Below are positions 1 to 12,972 of a stretch of 64,000 nt of DNA, in pieces (positions within the stretch are counted from its first letter, which is position 1; the number at the start of each line of letters is the position of its first letter). The position numbers and the translations under genes were made by a program. This stretch comes from Beroe forskalii (taxonomy: Eukaryota > Ctenophora > Nuda > Beroida > Beroidae). The notes under the pieces were generated by a model. That model was not told the origin of the DNA and ran no database searches. It saw only the letters and a program-made list of their open reading frames with translations. The stretch lies in assembly GCA_011033025.1 (NCBI GenBank), contig WFMF01000569.1, positions 1 to 64,000 on the forward strand, given 5' to 3'.

Positions 1-1370
1 CATTGGAAAAGGAAATCCTGTATTTCCCTGTGTTGGGGAAGATGGTTCTGATGGTCTTCTGGGGAACATGCGCCCGCTTTCTGGTAAAATGTAAGAATGA
101 CACTAATACATCATTTATTGTAAAAAGTATACGATACGGAGGGAAAATTTATTGCCCATTTTTTACAAACAGCGTTCAAATTACTACGATTTTAGCTTTT
201 AAATCTCAAATATGTGACAAATTTGTCGCACCTGCATTGTTCAGACACAGCAGTTTGAATCACAATTCCAATTAAATTCGGTAAATTCATTGATTAGAAA
301 AGTTGGAAATAAATTCACAAAACCCACACTAAGGTACCTGCTACCCAATTAAAAGTTCAGAAGGTTTGGTGCTGTTTATTGCACTGCCACATTAAATTTT
401 CGCCAGTGAATATCAACGACGTAGCTTGTCATGTCAGAATGACAGCATTGACTTTGTTTTGCTGTGGGTGCTAATACCGGAAGATTCCTTAAACTAACCG
501 TTCTACAGTAATACTAACAGCAAAGTAAGTTAATGTACTCCAAATATTCTCACACTGCACTGTACACTGTACTGCACACTTATTAATATCCCTAGAATAG
601 AATGCCATTGAAAGCTCGAGACGGTATTTCCTGCTCAAACAGAGGTTTAAAGCATGAGTAGAAGATGGAGGTGGCATCCAGACAATAAGCAGTGGCAGAT
701 GACGTCATTATCATAGTTTACAATGGTGTTTTGCTGACATCAGACTGCCAACTTCTCGTGTACCAGGGAGATATCTAGTAACTTAAGAGGTAGAAGAATG
801 TAGATAGGGTGTATTGGCTAGTCTGTTGAGAGATGTGTTCATGGTTATTCTATCATTGGTTAAGAATGGTACACGAGATTCTCACATTCCACGCCTTCCG
901 AGGTATAGCGTCATGCTGATCATGTGAACTAACTTTAGGATTCCTACACGATTATTCTAATTCCTGTATTTCTTGTGAAAACAACATACAGATGGTCAAC
1001 AATTTGGACTTACTGACTTGGCTAACGAATTGTTACCAAATATATAGCAACAACGCTCATTATGAAATATCAATATATTACTCATGGCTTTAGTCTTATT
1101 TAGCGTAAGGTATGTTGAGGAGATTAACATAGTAACTAAGTAACATTGCTAAAGTGGCACAAAAATTATTGCTATTATTGTTACATTCAACTGATGTGAT
1201 GTTAGGATCTCACAGATTCCTATGGGTCATAAGATCTAGCTGCGCACACTTGAAGTGTCAACCTCAAAGAGAAATGATGTCACACATGGGTGCTCTGAGG
1301 CTCGTGCTATACTAATACTGTAATATGATCACAGTCATGATAAGTTAGTATTTAGCATGTAAGACAAGTA
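1..1370. other. AT-rich non-coding stretch, no gene seen
   Basis: No ORF here has recognisable domains, coherent splice sites or coding-like composition. The longest open frame (3-275, plus, 90 codons) has no motif I recognise and opens at the window edge, so it could be an exon fragment, but nothing supports that. Confidence 0.5.
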
Positions 1371-1371
1371 T

Positions 1372-1690
1372 GTAAGGCTGGTAGGAGTGGTAAGAGTGGT
1401 AAAATGCTAATTGGTTATAGTAATACTAGTGTTAAGAGAGGTAAGGATGGTAAGAGTGGTAGGTGTGGTGAGAGTGTTAAGAATGGTAAGGATGGTAAGA
1501 ATGGTATGCGTGGTAGGAGTGGTTTAAGAGCTTAAGAGTGGTAGCAGTGGTGAGAGTGGTATGTGTGACAGGAGTGGTAAGAATGGTAAGACTGTAAGAA
1601 TGGTAAGAGTGGTAAGAATGGTATGAGTGGTAAGGAGTGGTAAGAATAGTACAAGAGTGGTAGGAGTGTTAGGAGTGCTACCCACATCTT
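1372..1690. repeat. Minisatellite, 9-bp unit (GGTAAGAGT/GGTAAGAAT)
   Basis: Degenerate tandem copies of a nonamer of the form GGTAAGARTG run through this stretch, with short interruptions near 1400-1435. The minus-strand ORF across it (Leu/Pro/Thr-rich) is a product of the repeat and not a gene. Confidence 0.85.
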
Positions 1691-2072
1691 TGAGTCTGTT
1701 TCTGAAGGTGTTGTTGATAAGGTAGAGTGTTGAGTAGTACACTTGTTCTGTCGTATACAACTCCTCTGCTATCTTATGCCTGCGAATGATGTTTATCAGT
1801 GTCACGGAAAAAAACTCAGATGCCACCGTATGTGTCAACTTTCATCATATAATTTGGCTAATCATGGTAAGAGTGGGGGTCGAAATGAAACCTGTGTCAC
1901 ACTCTATTAAAGCTTTCACATAGGCTTAAACTTCATATTTTCACGCTGTGAATATGAAATCTAAAATCCATTTCAATTTGAAAACCTTCAATGTAAAGTT
2001 GCCACAAGGCCAAGGGCAGGGGATGAAAGTAGAGAAATCACCCTTGTCTACTGAACAACTATGAGAGCTCAC

Positions 2073-2814
2073 CTCTTCCTGCTGTTTTTCTCTTCCACAG
2101 ATTCCTCCATTCTCTTACTCATCTCTTCCTCCACACAGGCATCGTGTTCCTCCTCTACGTCACTTTCTGAGGAGTGATTGCGGAGTAACACGTGGGGTGA
2201 AATGTGGGGCAGTGGATAAAATCTACCTCTTAATCTTACATAGTGGAGAGGAGGGTTCAGTTTAAAGAGTAAAGCAATAGCTGATAAAAAGCTAACATAC
2301 CAAGAAATCTAGTATGTAAATAAACCTGGTCCCTCGGACACGTCCACAGCAGCTTCGTCTTCGCTGGATGACATGTCGGACATGTTTACTGAGGACCTGC
2401 CACTCTCTTGTCGTCCTAGTCCTGGGATAGTGGGATGGAGAGGTCAATGAGAATACATGAGGTTTCAGAATCATAGCTTCTCTTGTCAATACTCCGTACA
2501 CTATCAAAAGTTTTTCTTCTGTTAGTTCTAAGATGATTGCTTCACGCTTTTGCTGGTCCGCCCAATCAAAATTCTAAAATGACAACTAAAAAAGGGCATT
2601 CAGTATGAGAGTAAGAACCCGGTGTTCACAGTATTGAATGATAATTCCCTCCAACGAAGAAGGGATTGAACCTAGTGTGGGTGATAAGGATGAGTTGGTG
2701 GGTGGCAGTGAGGAAGATGACTGATATGCCATGTCACTATCCACAGCAGTGTCATCCGAGTCACTGTCTGATTGGTTGCTTTCCGTGGACCCAAGTCCTA
2801 GCGAGGGTGTATGG
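2073..2814 (-). CDS. Three exons of an unrecognised acidic, Ser-rich protein (partial)
   Basis: Three minus-strand segments splice coherently, all with phase-1 junctions: 2814-2672 (acceptor CTTAG, donor TAG|GTTCAA), 2421-2326 (acceptor CCCAG, donor CAG|GTTTAT) and 2166-2073 (acceptor CTCAG, donor AG|GTGAGC). The conceptual peptide is rich in Ser, Asp and Glu (SDSDSDD; SSSEDEAAVD; EEEHDACVEEE) and the last exon turns into a charged helix. It looks like an intrinsically disordered stretch of a larger protein. No start or stop is visible, so further exons must lie to either side. I do not recognise the family. An open segment at 2573-2510 could be an alternative exon, but its phase does not fit this chain. 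Confidence 0.5.
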
Positions 2815-3075
2815 CTAAGATTATCACGCAGTTTGTAATAAAGTAACTTGTCTTAATCTTGTCGATATTTAGCTCAATAGGACCCTTACCTAGCATACTA
2901 GTATCATTAAGCATGAAAGATTCAATATTGGTGAAATATCAACGATCTTAATATGTATTGCCATCGCTTATAATAACCAAGCCTCACAATTTCAAACACG
3001 GAACTTGGTCACACTGAAAATTTCTGTCTAAGTATCTATTGTAGGTTTATAATCTGAATCGAGCATTATCAATCA

Positions 3076-4765
3076 TATCAGGGCGCTGGCAAGCGCCCGC
3101 AGCCACGGAAAATTCCCTCCCTTCGAGGGCATCTGCCCGAAGGGCAGATGCCCTCGGCCCGAAGGGCCGAGGGCATCCGAGAGTCTGCATCCCCGGCCCT
3201 CTGCCCGAAGGGCCGAACAGGCCAGCTGTCCCGGCCCGAAGGGCCGGGACTGCTGGTCAGACACTCCAAACAAGCCAGTAGAACCAGCATGAAGTGCTAA
3301 GAGTGGTAGCGGAACCGTTTTTCAAGTATTGAAAAAAAGTTTGCCAGCGCCTATTATATAAAAATACAGTGAATTGCGAAAATCGCGATTTTCGAGTCGC
3401 GTTTTCAACCTGTTAATCTGATCCGTTTGTCGCGAAAATTTGTACAGACATAGTCGTCCACACGAATAACAAACCCTGAAAATTTCATGAAAATCGACCG
3501 CGTCGTTTTCTCACAATGAATTATCAAAAAAACGCTATTTTATCAAAAATTAGATGATGGACTACGACCCGACTCGATGATAAAAATTGTGTTTGAGTGT
3601 TCTCGAGAACTATAAAAGATAGAATTATAATCTCAACGGGCTATGAAACTTCAGAATGATGTGCGTGCATTAGGCTGTATGAAATTTTAAAATGACAATT
3701 CCTTAATTGGTTAATTGGCCAATTAAAGTAATTATCTAAATATATCTCAAGAAGTAAAAATAATGCGTCTTAATTCCAACGGCATTATTAACTGACGTCG
3801 AAACTACGATTAATTCGTTTCATTTAAGTACCGGTTGCCAACCGCTTAATTAGTTAATTGGCCAATTAAAGTAATTATCGCGTATAACTTCAAAAAGTAA
3901 AAATGATATCGTCTTAATTCTAATGGCATTATTAACTTACGTCGAAACTACAATTTATTCGTTTCATTTAAGTACCGGTTGCCAAATGCTTAATTAGTTA
4001 ATTGGCCAATTAAAGTAATTATCGCAATTAACTCGAAAAGTAAAAATGATAGCGTCCCAATTCCTACGGCATCATTAATTTAAGCCGAAATTATGATTTA
4101 TTCGTTTCATTAAATTACCGGTTGCCAACCGCTTAATTAGTTAATTGGCCAATTAAAGTAATTATCGCGTGTAACTCAGAAATTAAAAATGATAGCTTCT
4201 CAATCCAACCGGCATCACTAACTTATGCCGAAATTGCGATTTATTCGTCTAATTTCAGTTCCGGTTGCCCGCCGCGTAATTGGTTAATTGGCCAATTACA
4301 GTAATTATTGTGTATAACTCAAAAAGTAAAAATGATAGCGTCTCAATTCCAACGGTATCATTAACTTTTGCCGAATTTGCGATTTATTCGTCTAATTTCA
4401 GTACCTGTTGCCCGCCGCTTAATTAGTTAATTTGTCAATTAGATTAATGAGATTAATTATCAGCTGTAATTCAAAAAGTGAAAATAATAGGGTCTTATAA
4501 TTCCAACGGCAAAATTACGTTCTGTATATCTAATTTGAGTATCGGTTGTTAAATGCGAAATTTGATAATTGACCGAAAGAAGCGATTATCACAGCTTGAA
4601 CTGAATATCGTAAGTTTTTTGCCAAAAAGAGTGATATGGATAGCCAAATACAATTGAAAATTGTTTGGGTTACGCAGCCACTCCAGTACCTAAAATTATA
4701 CGATTAAAACTATTGATATGGAGTTTAAAAAGCAGCCTTCCGTGGCGGGGCTGGTTACAAAAAAA
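3076..4765. repeat. Left arm of 22.7-kb-spaced inverted repeat
   Basis: From the outside inwards: a GC-rich terminus (3076-3290) packed with short palindromes of the GGCCCGAAGGGCC type and a terminal hairpin (GGGCGCTGGCAAGCGCCC); a unique segment (3290-3700); about six tandem copies (3700-4450) of a roughly 140-bp unit centred on TTAATTGGCCAATTAA; and a final 130-bp block (4633-4765). The same modules recur in reverse order and orientation at 20898-25752. ORFs predicted in the GC-rich terminus are artefacts of the palindromes. This could be one end of a composite element or one of two independent insertions. Confidence 0.85.
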
Positions 4766-6771
4766 ATCTTTAAACACCCAAAATTACTTTTTACATACAG
4801 GTAAAAAGTTTATTCATTCTAAATTCTTTTTTAAATTTCATTCGCGATTTTCAACCAAATCATGGACTTGTGTTTCTAACCCTAATTAAATAATGGGCTC
4901 CCGCTTCCCCCAAAGTCCAAATAATTTCAATTTCAAATAGGAAAGAACAAAATTAATTTTTTGTGTTAATTTTCCCAAAATACTTCAAAGAATGCTAGAA
5001 ATTTCAGATTTTTTTCATTACAGAGTATGTTTTTAATTAATTCATGTTGTTGTGTTTTTTGATGCTAAAAAATCTTTATGGCTAGAATGCTAAAGATAAA
5101 AAAATTAAAATTAAATTCCTAAAACTTTTTGTATTTTCCCCCAAAAACAAAATAATAAAAAAAAAAAATTTAAAAGGGACTTTCTTTTTCCCTTTCTCGT
5201 ACAGTGGATTCCCGAAAAGGAGATTCAATATTACAATGCTGTGTAAAAGTATTGCTTAATAAGATGTTTGCATCTAGGTATCCTATCTCCAAATTTAATA
5301 TAGGTCTTAAGTAGAACGACTGACAAAATATTCTAACATGACTGGAGATAGGATACTTGTCAGAGATAAAATATCCTATCTCCTTAGTTGGAATCAATTA
5401 TTTTTGCATATCAATCTATCAATTATCTTAGGGTACCTTAGGCTTTTCTTACACTCAAAATATTTAAAAGGTGGATTTAAGATAATTTTCAAAATTGTAT
5501 AACATGCTTAAATAGCATGCTATGATACTGAAATCGATTCTAAAGGGTAGAGGGGCCTTTCAGGAGGCTGTACACAAAAAATGGAGATAGGATTTTTTTG
5601 CACTCAGATTGTTTTGAACTCAGCCGGCGAAATGATGATTGCGAAAAACGATAAGAAATTGCATGCAACCACATAATATGGCAACTCGTGAATTATATCC
5701 AACATATTTTGTAAGTTGAAACTCAATTGAAATTCAAAATAATATTATCAAGATGATACTTAGATAATAACATAGGCACTATTGTCTATTATATTGATAT
5801 TAAACTTTGCATAATCTCAAAAAGGTTCAACAATCACTCAGATAAAACCAGAAACTCAAGTCTCAAACTGTGCTAGAACAATCTCAGAAGTCAGTCTCAA
5901 ATGATATCAAGTCTCAGGCAACTAAATCATGTAAAACTTAATATAATAATTAAAATCTTAAAGAGTTAAATCCTATGAGATAAACGATTGCACTTTAATG
6001 CTTTCACATTTTTATTTTACACGGCAGCTTTCCTCATTTCTAAGATGAAATATAAATGAAGGCAATGAAGTTTTAAGGTAGTACAACTAAGGTATCCTTG
6101 GTCGTGAAAAAGTAAAAAGGATCCAAAAATTGTTCAGTCTTAAATTGCAAGTCTAATCTCATCAACCGTCACCATGTCTCAGCATAACAAATGATCTTTT
6201 TCTCTTTATTATTCTCGGACTATCCATCAGCTGTGCCAGCTGTTTGTCTGTTTTCTTGATATGTAAAAGTGCAAAGTTTCACAATTTTAACCTCACAATT
6301 TACAAATTTGCATAATATAATATATTCATAGAAGTGCCACCAACCTGCCGGTCAACATTGAAGAAGATCAATATCTTTGACCAGATGAATATAAATTGCA
6401 TTGAGAAAACAATACCACTTGCTGTTCCAAGTAACATATTGTCCAAGGAGAAGAAAATCATGGGAATTATTGAACAAGCTGGTTCAGCTGAATTACACTT
6501 AATTCTAAAGGTAAAATTTTTGTGTTCCACAGGCAAAAAGTGCAAGGATAGGGCTGTCGGATGTCCAGTTAACTCTACATTTCATCCAGCATGGATTGGG
6601 AATATCATAGAAAATTGTGAACAGTTCTGGGAAAGAGCAGGCATATTAATGTTTCATTGCAGTTGGTATCCAGGGTGTATCAAATCGCAGTCCACTGTAG
6701 TTGAGTTTAATTCTTCAATTAGTGCGGAATTCACAAGTATCTTTGAAATGTATATATCTCTACACCACGCA
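4766..6771. other. AT-rich intergenic region downstream of the Kelch gene
   Basis: No supported gene. Scattered inverted copies of a short motif (ATCCTATCTCC / GGAGATAGGAT) lie at about 5279, 5344, 5370 and 5583. The plus-strand ORF 6334-7095 overlaps the last Kelch exon antisense and is a shadow. A minus-strand open segment at 6300-6545 is hydrophobic and could be an exon of a membrane protein, but no matching exons were found. Confidence 0.5.
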
Positions 6772-9700
6772 TTACTTGGAGCCGCCCACCATGAAGCTAG
6801 CCAGCACCACCCCACTATTCTGGACGGGTATAGGCTTGGTAGACACGATGTCCCACTCGCCCGTGGCGATGTTGAACTTCTGGACCCTGATAACACGGAC
6901 GACGTCCTCGCACATGAAGAGAAGGACGTAGAGATAGCCCTCGTGCGTTACCACCCCGCTGTTCATGATGAAGAAGTTGTTCTGCGGCTCGCTCGCGTAC
7001 GGCTCGCACTTGTTTATCGTTGTCCAGAGCTGCTGGTCCGGCTGGAAGTGGTACAGGATCTGAAAGAAAGGGAGGGTAGTGAGCGCCGTCTTTGAATCTG
7101 ATAGTCAAAGGACAGTTAAACTCATAGTCATGGCAAAATAACACATTATAAAGTTATAACCAGTTCCTGGAGAACTGGAACGTATCGAACTAGAACAGTA
7201 GCTCAGCTATAGGGGATATAAGTTAGACCTGATAACCTCATGAAGTCATGACTAAGAGAGAATTGTAGAATTAGAGGATAAGGCACGCTGAAGACCCTCT
7301 TTGACATCTCTACCTTACTCACCAGGTTCTTGTACTCAGTGGCGAGTAGGAATATCTTGCGGTGGTAGGTGGCAGCCTGGCAGGAGCCCATCGTGGTCGG
7401 AGCGTTAGGTTGCGGGGACCACGAGTCTGAGTGCGGCTCATAACACATCACCGTGTCAGTGGCTTTACCGTGAGGTCGCTGCAACAAGGAGGAAGATGTG
7501 AGACATGATCTATTCTATGGTGCAACGAGGAGGATGATGTGAGACATGATCTATGGGGGACGGTGGTAGATCTCTTAATCAAAACGGTATCAACAGAACC
7601 AACATACATTAAAGAAGCTTAATTTCACGGTTATATATTTTTTATTGCAAAGTTGCAATAGAGCAAACGGGGAGTGCTGTGTATTCTCATATAATAGACA
7701 ATACCTGCCCACAGAAGGTGTAGAGGAGGCCATTGCAAGCAGCGGCTGCCCCCAGGTAACCTATCTTAAAGCAGGGCGAGACAGCTTCCCACTTTCCAGA
7801 GGTGATGTTGTACTTGTCCACGATGTACTGACTGTGTTGCACGGTGTTGTTTCGTCCTCCAACCATGTAGATGTCATTGCCTGGGGAAGATATTAGACGG
7901 TTCAGTAGGTGCTGCATTGTGGCAAGTATTTTCAACAGCCGACCGTCTGAACGCATTAGTTCATTTCACCTCATTTAAGCTCATTATAAGGAGTGACAAA
8001 GCATATCAATATATCCATAATAACCAGTAAGAAAATAACATGTTGCCTATTCTGACAGCTACAGCATTTTCTTTTGGTTGCGGTCCCTTGGGCAGCAACC
8101 TGCAGGTGTTGTTGACCATGTCAAACTCCTGGAACTCTGCCAAGTACTGACTGTTGGCATCCTTGCCCCCGAACACGTACGCTTTAGTGCCGGCAGTGGT
8201 AGCTGCGCTGCCGTAACAGAGCTGCGCCAAGTTCCCACTCTCCTCCCACTCCTCACTGTCCCGTTTACACGCCGGGTTTACGCTGAGTGCCAGGTTGTCA
8301 CGTACCACGGTGACACCCGTCACCACGCTGAACGGCTGGATGTGCCGGAATATGGTCCGCACAGTGGACAGGGTGCTGTTACACCCGCCCAGCAGGAGGA
8401 TCTTAGTGACACGCCGTGGTGTCGTCTCCACGTTCAGACGCCGCTTCTTGTGACTCCTCTCATCGCTGCTCAGAAGGAGACTGGTATCAGCATGGTACCC
8501 CGCAGACTCAGGGTGGTAACCGGGGTGGTTGCAGGTCATGGTCCAGAGTCTGCTGTTAGGGTGAACGTTGGAGAAAGGGGGACCATAGCCTGGCTCCAGA
8601 GAAACATGAGTCGAAGATGAGAACCTATCAAGAGCATTGCCCAGCAAGGACGTTGTGGAATGTGGTATTGGAGGAGTTCCATTCTCCACACTACCACTCC
8701 GACTACCACTCCCCTCCACGCCCCCCTCATCAGGTCTCGGAGCGGTCTCCTCAGGAGCAGCACTGGTATCAGGAGCTTCTTCAGAACCAGTTCCTGACTG
8801 GAGTCTGGGATCACTAGCTGTGGTAAGCGTCTCTCCCGGGATCAGGACAGGGAAGATCCCTGTTTGTTGCGGGCAGGTTGCCAGGTTCCCTAACACACTC
8901 CTGCTGGAAGCTGAAGGAGTGGGGTCTAGAGGAGCAGCAGTAGGACTTGGTGTGGTGGTATCCAATGTGATGAGGGAGTGGTGGGAGAGGGAGGTAGATT
9001 GCTGCATCACATCAGCTCTACTAGAGTCTTCCTCCACACTTGGCGGCAACACATCAGGGGTCCTCCTGTCTGTATCTCCTCTCACTGCTTCTGGAGGGGT
9101 GCTGTCTGTCTCCTTGTCGTCTGTCTCTCTGTGAGACTCCGTAGACAGATCCTTGGTCACTTCTCCCTTGGTTTCCACATTGGCACGGGCAGCATTGAGG
9201 ATGGATTGCGCAGTGGGTAGCACGGAGTTGGTCAGGAGACGCTCCGTTTCTTGGTCTGCAACGGGTATAATTGAAGAATTGATCTTAAATTCTTAAATTA
9301 ATGAGCCTTACAAGTTAACAGAACAATGATATAATATTATTGGAATCATAAAGGTTCTAAGATAGTAAGATACGAGATACGAATAAAAACATTTTGGCCA
9401 ACTAACTAACTATATTCTGTAATCAGAAATAGCCGGAATTATATTATCAAACTCTAGCAGCAACTCACCGAGGATGCCACCGAAGATTTCCCTGAGTTTG
9501 TCAGAGGACTGCGGCTTTATCTGGAGCAAGTTGTACACGGCAGTGTAGGGGTTGAGGACGTGTCGGTGTTCCGACAGCCACTCAGTCAGTCCGTCCCAGG
9601 AGCAGTCCGACAGACGGACGTGGTCATCGTTACAGACCTGGTTACCGGGGACAAGTGCTATTACGGGGGACGAGTGCTGCACTAAGTGGGTAATTCTGAT

Positions 9701-12045
9701 ATTGGTTAACCACCTCACAAACTTGAGCTAAATACTTCAGCCACAGTATAAAACTATGAAACATTAAAGAGTAGGTAACATGAGTTCTTTGCCAAAAATT
9801 GAGCTAAATACTTCAGCCACAGTATAAAACACCATTAAACAGCTAGCAGGTAAACACCATTTAACAGGTAAGCTCTGGCTATACTCACGAGGGTCTCACT
9901 GCAGAGGACGCTGATGGCTGCCTCGGCCAGCGAGTGTAGGGAGAAGAGCATGGCGAAGTTGAGGGTGTCAACACAGGTATCCGGCTTCAGGTGGACATGG
10001 AGCTTCGTTATGCACACAAACCTGGCCTCCTCTATCTGAGAAATGTAAATAGGTGATCATGTATATATCTAAAGATGTAACAAGTGTGTTGATTTTTATT
10101 AATTTGCAGAATGCTTCATCCTGAACTGAGGTGATCTGCGAACTCAATTTTTAAATTTAAATAATATTTTTTCTTTTCACCCATTAAACGACAGAAGAAT
10201 TTGGTGACTCATAATATTATGGATCATTTAATGAATTATTTAGGTCACTTGGCATGTCGTCAAGATCATAATTTAGCATTTTGAGCACGCGTTTCTGTGT
10301 TTGCAAAATTGTATGTATAATGATTAAATAAAATTAGAATTGTTTTAAAAAATTGTTTTTTTTCAATGTCACAATACGTGCATAATTTGTGATATTATTT
10401 CGTTCGTGTATTATTGGTTCGGTCGTATTTTTATCTAAGTATCTACAAACTACAGTACAGAATTGCCGTAATCTGTTCAGCCCTGTCAATAAGATTAGGT
10501 TGGCGGCGCGCTTCTTGACATAATTAATGCAATGACGCTTCATTATATGTAAATTTAATTAGAACTGCAGGGAGCAAGTAGACGGCAAGCTCAGATAAAG
10601 CGTAATAAAGGGGACACAGAAAATTTTTCAGCTCGTGCCATCTTGCCGCCTATATAGTCATTAGTCGTGTTAGGTATATAAAAATATGAAAATAACCCGA
10701 ATATGAGACACAACTTTCGCCGTGAGGTCGGCCAACTCGTTGCCCTCAACCCTCAAAACCACTGTGGGCCGGAATCTAACTGAGTGTTACGTCATTGGAC
10801 CGGCCCAGTGCGTTAAGGGAGTTTTTGGCCCTGAGGGACATCTTGTTTTTGATAATCGTGCTGTTAATCGCATGGAAGCAGATTTACTTTATCAAGTTCT
10901 TTCTGTCCTTCAGTGTGTGTTCCTGTGGCGATTTAAGCGATTTGAGCTCCTTAAATTGGAATTATTATGAAAACCATTTCATTTGAGATGCCGAAACCAG
11001 CAGGAAACGATTTTTCGGGTCATTTCAGGTGGGAATAAAACTTTTATGAGTGTTATCACAGAAATTCTGAGAGTTTCTCGAGATTCGAGGGCCCAGAGAT
11101 GGGACCTACAAAAATCACTTAATCGGCCGGTAAAATTCATTTTCGAGATAAAGCAAAATCCTTTCGATTTTTTGAGAGAAGTTGGATGGTCAGGACTCGG
11201 GTGAACTAAATTTCCTCCAAGTTTGGTGGTCGCGGCACTTTCCAAGCACGTACAATAGTCAGAAACGTCGCTTTTTACTGAAAACTTAAATGCTGATTTA
11301 AAAATTAGAGTCATCCCAGTTATGTCTCATATTTTTGTAATTTTCATATTTTCAAATACCGTTAGGCAAGATGGCACCAGCTGAAAATTTTCTTCTGTGT
11401 CCCCTTAATAAGTTAACAGTCGTTAAAGTAACCTGGAGCTTATCAGCAGCAGCGAAGATGTCGAACATGTTTCCGGTGTTGATGTTCAGCACCCCCGAGT
11501 ACAGGAAGTCCAGGAGTACGGAGAGGGCGGACGGCTCTATGCTGTGGAGCAGGACCTTCCGCTGTCCGGGGTCCGACACCCACCGGTCAAAGTAGTTGGA
11601 GAAGTAGGCACTGCCCCCAGCCAACACGGACCGGTGCACTAGGAACTGGGGGCGGGGGAGTTCGTTTATAATTTTATAGTTTTATTAGCAGTTCTAGATA
11701 TCAAAGTCACAAGAGAGTATCCAAGAAAAATAAGAATGTAGATAAAACACACGGTTGAGACAAAATCCCTGTCGTTATTGTGACCGTAAAACAGTTATGG
11801 AATTTCACTATTGTGAATCGTCAAAGCCCAGGGGACAGTGCTTCAATCATCTATGTCCCGGTCTTATCGCTCACCGTTCGGTCCTGACAGTAAAGTTCAG
11901 TATCACAGAGGTTCCCATTGTCCCGCATCTCGCTGAGCTTGCGCAGTATCCGCTGTGCATGGCTGGGCACCTCCACTCCCACATCCTTAGTGATGGAGCT
12001 GAAACTGCTCCGGATCATGGGTGAGAGGGGGTCATCATCGTTCAT
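6772..12045 (-). CDS. BTB-BACK-Kelch protein (KLHL-like), 8 exons, 842 aa
   Basis: Probably a substrate adaptor of a Cullin-3 ubiquitin ligase; that role comes from the family and is not proven here. Exons: 12045-11875, 11645-11433, 10035-9889, 9637-9469, 9255-8047, 7880-7705, 7478-7323, 7059-6772; lengths sum to 843 codons including the stop. Exons 1-2 encode the BTB domain (HRSVLAGGSAYF, then a DFLYSGVL strand). Exons 3-4 encode a BACK-like region. Exons 5-8 encode Kelch repeats with GG turns and paired Tyr/Trp (DIYMVGG; GKWEAVSP; GEWDIVSTKP). A roughly 270-residue Ser/Thr/Pro/acid-rich segment (about 240-510) separates BACK from the propeller, where typical KLHL proteins have a short linker. 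The exon 5 to 6 junction fits phase only with a GC donor at 8045-8046. Intron 2 carries a transposon (10609-11405). The specific orthologue is not identified. Confidence 0.9.
10609..11405. mobile_element. 797-bp TIR element in intron 2 of the Kelch gene, TSD TAATAA
   Basis: Terminal inverted repeats of roughly 110 bp begin AGGGGACACAG at both ends, and the subterminal parts (GTGCCATCTTGCC; ATATGAGACA) also match. TAATAA directly flanks each end (10603-10608 and 11406-11411). No transposase is visible, so it is non-autonomous. Its right end lies 27 bp from the exon 2 donor. It is similar in style (GGGG terminus, 6-bp AT-rich TSD) to the element at 21649-24615. I do not assign a superfamily. 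Confidence 0.85.
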
Positions 12046-12972
12046 CCTACCGCCAACAAACCTCCCTTCCTAAATCCTACCTAGACAGTAGACATGGGAG
12101 GTTATTAAAGAATAATGTGGAAATTTGAAGGAGATTTGAGTAACTCACAGCTGAACAGGCACTCTGCGATAAGCATCGAAGGGAGTTGACAAGTTTTATC
12201 GTCATTACATTAGGTAAGTAGGTAGCCAAATGATTGATTTCGACTTTTGGATGAGATCATATTGATAAAATATGTTTCAAATTCAAACTCTTCAAAACCT
12301 TTTTGATTGACAGGAAATGCTTATTGAATTAACCAGAGTGATAACACTTTGAGTCAAAAAATTCACTGAAAGTGTACTGAAAACGGTAACAAATACAAAC
12401 AACATCAATTACTTAATTACAAAAATCCTTTGCTTTCACTATGTACAGGAAACTGACAAATAATTTTAAAGTCATAAATCCTTTAAATATCAAACTATTC
12501 CCTATCATAACCATCAACCTCTTTCTCAAGTTATCAGGTGTTATGTTAATCAATTTGAAAAACAGGGTTTGTCAGGCATTATTACTTTATTATGAATAGG
12601 ATCGTCTAAAAGAATAACAGGAAATGTTACCAGTAAGTGAGATGGTTGGAATTAATGAAATTTTAATTACTTGATAATAAAACCTTCAACTCAGGATCAA
12701 ATAAAAATACACTGAGCAGTCCTTGGTGGTATTTGTTAATTATTGAGTTGAATAGTTAAATTGAAGGTATTTAGGGTAGTGCAGGGTCCTAATCCGTTAC
12801 ATGTCAAAAGTAAAAAAAATATTTCGAGATTAATCACTGATCATAATTCTCGTGACCGATGTGATATATTGATAAAAGATGATATTTTTTGACTCTTTCC
12901 CCTGAACAGTGGCACATATTATTATACAGTGAACAATATACAATATACATGATACCCCCACGCATGCCCCCT
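12046..12972. other. Intergenic: ARL2 3' side to Kelch 5' side
   Basis: AT-rich, no supported ORF or RNA gene. It must contain the ARL2 3' UTR and the Kelch promoter or 5' UTR, since both genes are transcribed leftwards. I see no distinctive regulatory motif. Confidence 0.5.

Noticed and set aside
2510-2573. Extra exon between the acidic-protein exons
   Set aside because: It has an acceptor-like site and an open frame, but joining it to the phase-1 chain gives a stop; the flanking exons join directly in phase.
6300-6545. Minus-strand hydrophobic 81-codon ORF downstream of the Kelch stop
   Set aside because: It could be a membrane-protein exon, but no start, partner exon or family match supports it.
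6334-7095. Plus-strand 253-codon ORF
   Set aside because: It is antisense to the last Kelch exon in its right half and has no recognisable domain.
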